DNA of 7,887 bases from Propionibacteriaceae bacterium (GTDB lineage Bacteria; Actinomycetota; Actinomycetes; Propionibacteriales; Propionibacteriaceae): positions 1 to 7,887 of the forward strand of contig CAJPNZ010000124.1 of NCBI GenBank assembly GCA_905372155.1, given 5' to 3'. The notes under the pieces are model-generated. The model saw only the letters and a list, made by a program, of their open reading frames with translations. It ran no database searches and was not told where the DNA came from. This document shows, one piece after another, positions 6,026 through 7,887 of the stretch; within the stretch, counting starts at the first letter, position 1, and every line of letters begins with the position of its first letter. A program made the translations under genes and the position numbers.

Positions 6026-6374
6026 GGCTGCTCCTGGTGATGGTGACTGACAGATCTGACAATTCGTGAGGTACGGGGGCCTGCGGTTTGTGCACCGTCA
6101 CACGAACCTGCTGAACCAGCGAATTGGACAGACACCGGTCGGCGATCCTTCCCGCGAGGGTTTCAATGAGCCGACAGGGCTCACCTTCGATCTCTGCGCG
6201 GATCAGGTCGGCGATCCCGGCATAGTCAACGGTGTCCGAGAGTTCGTCGGACCGGGTCTCTAGGCGTACTCCGAGTTCGACGTCGACGATGAAGAGCTGC
6301 CCATTGCGCCGCTCCTCGGGAAACACCCCGTGGAAACCTGTCGCGCTCAGACCTGTGATGTTGATGGAATCCAC
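6006..6374 (-). CDS. folB: Dihydroneopterin aldolase
   Basis: FolB cleaves 7,8-dihydroneopterin to 6-hydroxymethyl-7,8-dihydropterin and glycolaldehyde, making the substrate of FolK. The protein is 122 aa, the usual size. It has ATGFHGVFPEER (11-22) with the substrate-binding glutamate region, VDYAGIADLI (49-58) with the conserved tyrosine, LIETLAGRIAD (69-79), and VTVHKPQAPVP (92-102), whose Lys96 corresponds to the catalytic lysine. Translation starts at GTG, preceded by AGGAGGTGA (6379-6387), an almost perfect match to the 16S anti-Shine-Dalgarno sequence. A 72-nt gap separates it from folP, the largest gap within the folate cluster. Its last 20 nt overlap folK in another frame. Confidence 0.96.
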   Translation of the reverse strand: MDSINITGLSATGFHGVFPEERRNGQLFIVDVELGVRLETRSDELSDTVDYAGIADLIRAEIEGEPCRLIETLAGRIADRCLSNSLVQQVRVTVHKPQAPVPHELSDLSVTITRSSHEQRSL

Positions 6375-6378
6375 ACCT

Positions 6379-6387
6379 TCACCTCCT
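6379..6387 (-). promoter_or_regulatory. Very strong ribosome binding site of folB
   Basis: AGGAGGTGA on the minus strand, with the AGGAGG core 7 nt from the GTG start, is the best ribosome binding site in the window. It fixes the GTG as the folB start and would offset both the weaker start codon and the absence of coupling to folP. A TATTCT box (6407-6412) further upstream could be an internal promoter, but no -35 supports it. Confidence 0.75.
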
Positions 6388-6446
6388 CACGGATCGCATT
6401 GAACCGAGAATACCGGGTCCTGGTAAAGGCATCCCGAGGGAGCCTG

Positions 6447-7247
6447 TCAGCCTGCCGCACGGATCCCGAGACACTGTCCGACCCGGGCCGCGTCGCGCTG
6501 TGTGGTCACCTCGTGGGTGCGAACCGCCCAGATCCCGCGCAGGGCGCACCAGGTGGTGACTGCGGCGGTGGCGGCGTCGCGGTCCGTGGCGGGCCTGCCG
6601 TCCAGCAGCTCACCCAGGAAACGTTTGCGACTGACCCCGACCAGCAGCCGGTGCCCCATGGCCTGGAGGACATCCAGGCCGCGCAGCAGCTGCCAGTTCT
6701 GTTCGGAGGTCTTGGCGAACCCGATCCCCGGGTCGAGGATGATGCGTTCGGCCGCGATGCCCGCGGCCAGGGCGGCGTCGCGGCGGGCGGCAAGTTCCGC
6801 GGCCACATCGGCGACGACATCGGTGTAGTCGGTGTGTTGCTGCATGACCTCGGAGTGGCCGCGCCAGTGCATGGCGACGTAGTCGACACCGAGATCCGCG
6901 ACCGCGCCCAGCATGCCGGGGTCGGCGAGCCCACCGGAGACGTCGTTGACGATCCGGGCCCCCGCCGCGACCGCGGCCCGGGCGACGGAGGCGCGCATGG
7001 TGTCAACGGAACAGGTGATCCCGTGGGCCGCCAGGGCTGCGACCACCGGGATCACGCGCGCCATTTCCTCCGCCTCGGGGACCCGCGCGGCCCCGGGACG
7101 GGTGGATTCGCCCCCGACGTCGACGATCCCCGCCCCCTGGGATGCCAGGAGCCTGCCGTGGGCGATGGCGGCCTCGGCGTCGTCGTGCCGCCCACCGTCG
7201 GAGAACGAGTCGGGGGTGACGTTGAGCACACCCATCACGATGGTCAT
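6447..7247 (-). CDS. folP: Dihydropteroate synthase
   Basis: FolP condenses 6-hydroxymethyl-dihydropterin pyrophosphate with p-aminobenzoate to give 7,8-dihydropteroate; it is the sulfonamide target. The 266-aa TIM-barrel protein shows all family signatures in order: NVTPDSFSDGG (9-19), GGESTRPGA (45-53), SVDTM (80-84), the conserved Asn101-Asp102, DPGIGFAK (172-179), SRKRF (206-210, pterin and pyrophosphate contacts), and RTHEV (243-247). No insertion or substitution in these motifs hints at sulfonamide resistance. The ATG starts 4 nt after the folE stop, and its AGGTGA ribosome binding site contains that stop codon, so it is coupled to folE. Compared with mycobacteria this is the FolP1-type copy in the folate operon. 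Confidence 0.97.
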   Translation of the reverse strand: MTIVMGVLNVTPDSFSDGGRHDDAEAAIAHGRLLASQGAGIVDVGGESTRPGAARVPEAEEMARVIPVVAALAAHGITCSVDTMRASVARAAVAAGARIVNDVSGGLADPGMLGAVADLGVDYVAMHWRGHSEVMQQHTDYTDVVADVAAELAARRDAALAAGIAAERIILDPGIGFAKTSEQNWQLLRGLDVLQAMGHRLLVGVSRKRFLGELLDGRPATDRDAATAAVTTWCALRGIWAVRTHEVTTQRDAARVGQCLGIRAAG

Positions 7248-7251
7248 GAGG

Positions 7252-7818
7252 TCACCTCGCCATGATCAGGCTCATGGCCTCGGCGCGGGTGGCGGCGTTG
7301 CGCAGCTGCCCTCGCACGGCGCTGGTGATGGTCCTGCTGCCCGGTTTGCGCACCCCCCGCATCGTCATGCACGTGTGTTCGGCCTCGATCACGACGATCA
7401 CGCCCTGCGCACCCAGGTGGGTGACGAGCGCGTCGGCGACCTGCGTGGTGAGGCGTTCCTGCACCTGCGGGCGGCGGGCGTAGATGTCGACCAGCCGGGC
7501 CAGTTTCGACAGTCCCGTCACCCGTCCCCCGCCGGGGATGTAGCCGACGTGCGCCACCCCGAAGAAGGGCAGCAGGTGGTGCTCGCAGCAGCTCGTCAGC
7601 TCGATGTCGCGGACGAGCACGAGCTCCTCGTGGTCGATGTCGAAGGTGGTCGACAGCAATTCGGCGGGGTCCTGCGCCAGCCCGGAGAACAACTCCCGGT
7701 AGGCGCGGGCGACGCGCCCCGGGGTTTCAGACAGCCCGTCGCGATCCGGGTCCTCGCCGACCGCGAGGAGGATCTCGCGAACCGCCTCCTCGATCCGGGG
7801 CTGGTCGACGTGGCTCAC
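7252..7818 (-). CDS. folE: GTP cyclohydrolase I (FolE type IA)
   Basis: This enzyme converts GTP to 7,8-dihydroneopterin triphosphate and formate, the first step of folate synthesis. The protein is 188 aa, normal for the bacterial type IA enzyme. It carries the zinc and catalytic motif SCCEHHLLPF (76-85); Cys78 and His81 with Cys150 in EAEHTCMTMRG (145-155) match the E. coli zinc ligands, and His80 and His148 match the catalytic histidines. GLSKLAR (102-108) and RPQVQERLT (116-124) are also typical. Translation starts at GTG, which overlaps the stop of the upstream gene as GTGA; a GAGGA-like ribosome binding site lies about 7 nt ahead. It is the first folate gene, probably transcribed from a promoter beyond the window. 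Confidence 0.97.
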   Translation of the reverse strand: MSHVDQPRIEEAVREILLAVGEDPDRDGLSETPGRVARAYRELFSGLAQDPAELLSTTFDIDHEELVLVRDIELTSCCEHHLLPFFGVAHVGYIPGGGRVTGLSKLARLVDIYARRPQVQERLTTQVADALVTHLGAQGVIVVIEAEHTCMTMRGVRKPGSRTITSAVRGQLRNAATRAEAMSLIMAR

Positions 7819-7887
7819 CGCCGATCCTCGGGAGCGGGCGGTGCCCAGCGGTCGGGGGGTCCGTCCGGGAGCGGGCGGTGCGTGATC
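7815..7887 (-). CDS. C-terminal end of an upstream gene, probably ftsH (partial)
   Basis: One minus-strand frame stays open from the window edge to a TGA at 7815-7817 that overlaps the folE GTG as GTGA. The 23 visible residues are rich in proline, arginine and aspartate (LPDGPPDRWAPPAPEDRR at the end), like the disordered C-terminal tails of actinobacterial FtsH. In many actinobacteria ftsH sits directly before folE. The identity rests on position and composition only, since no catalytic part is inside the window. Confidence 0.5.
   Translation of the reverse strand, partial: ITHRPLPDGPPDRWAPPAPEDRR
7829..7881. repeat. Short direct repeat, 16 nt twice
   Basis: CGGGAGCGGGCGGTGC occurs at 7829-7844 and again at 7866-7881, 37 nt apart. 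Because 37 is not a multiple of three, the two copies are read in different frames of the upstream tail. They probably reflect slippage or local duplication in a disordered-tail coding region. Confidence 0.6.

Noticed and set aside
6330..7265. Plus-strand open frame of 311 codons opposite folP
   Set aside because: It is a shadow of folP, whose catalytic motifs are all intact on the other strand.

Overview
The window looks like chromosomal housekeeping DNA from a high-GC actinobacterium. The evidence is an Lsr2 nucleoid protein, a ClpC-type unfoldase, a DUF3180 membrane protein directly after folK, GTG and TTG starts, and generally GC-rich sequence. The gene set would fit Propionibacteriales or a relative, but the taxon is only a guess. 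Every gene I can support lies on the minus strand, so transcription runs from high to low coordinates.

In transcription order: (1) the last 23 codons of an upstream gene (7815-7887), probably ftsH by gene order. (2) The folate cluster folE (GTP cyclohydrolase I), folP (dihydropteroate synthase), folB (dihydroneopterin aldolase) and folK (hydroxymethyldihydropterin pyrophosphokinase), followed by a DUF3180 four-helix membrane protein. Four of the five junctions in this run are overlaps or 4-nt gaps, so it reads as one translationally coupled operon that makes dihydropteroate from GTP and p-aminobenzoate. (3) A separate gene for a 218-aa protein with two membrane helices and a long coiled coil. 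It has a TANNNT box placed as expected for a leaderless transcript and a hairpin terminator behind it. (4) lsr2, preceded by an AT-rich promoter region and followed by a long GC hairpin. (5) A stretch of about 600 bases with no convincing gene. (6) clpC, ended by a perfect 16-bp hairpin with a T-run, then tandem copies of a roughly 59-bp intergenic repeat at the window edge.

The order ftsH-folE-folP-folB-folK-DUF3180 ... lsr2-clpC matches the Mycobacterium tuberculosis Rv3610c-Rv3596c neighbourhood as I remember it. There, panC, panD, coaX and lysS lie between the DUF3180 gene and lsr2. Here that interval holds only the coiled-coil membrane gene and non-coding DNA.

I see no mobile element, CRISPR array, tRNA or rRNA, and no clear new multi-gene system. 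The items most worth a second look are the coiled-coil membrane protein with its predicted leaderless promoter, the AT-rich lsr2 control region, the missing panC-lysS block, the gene-free leader of clpC, and the tandem repeats behind clpC.
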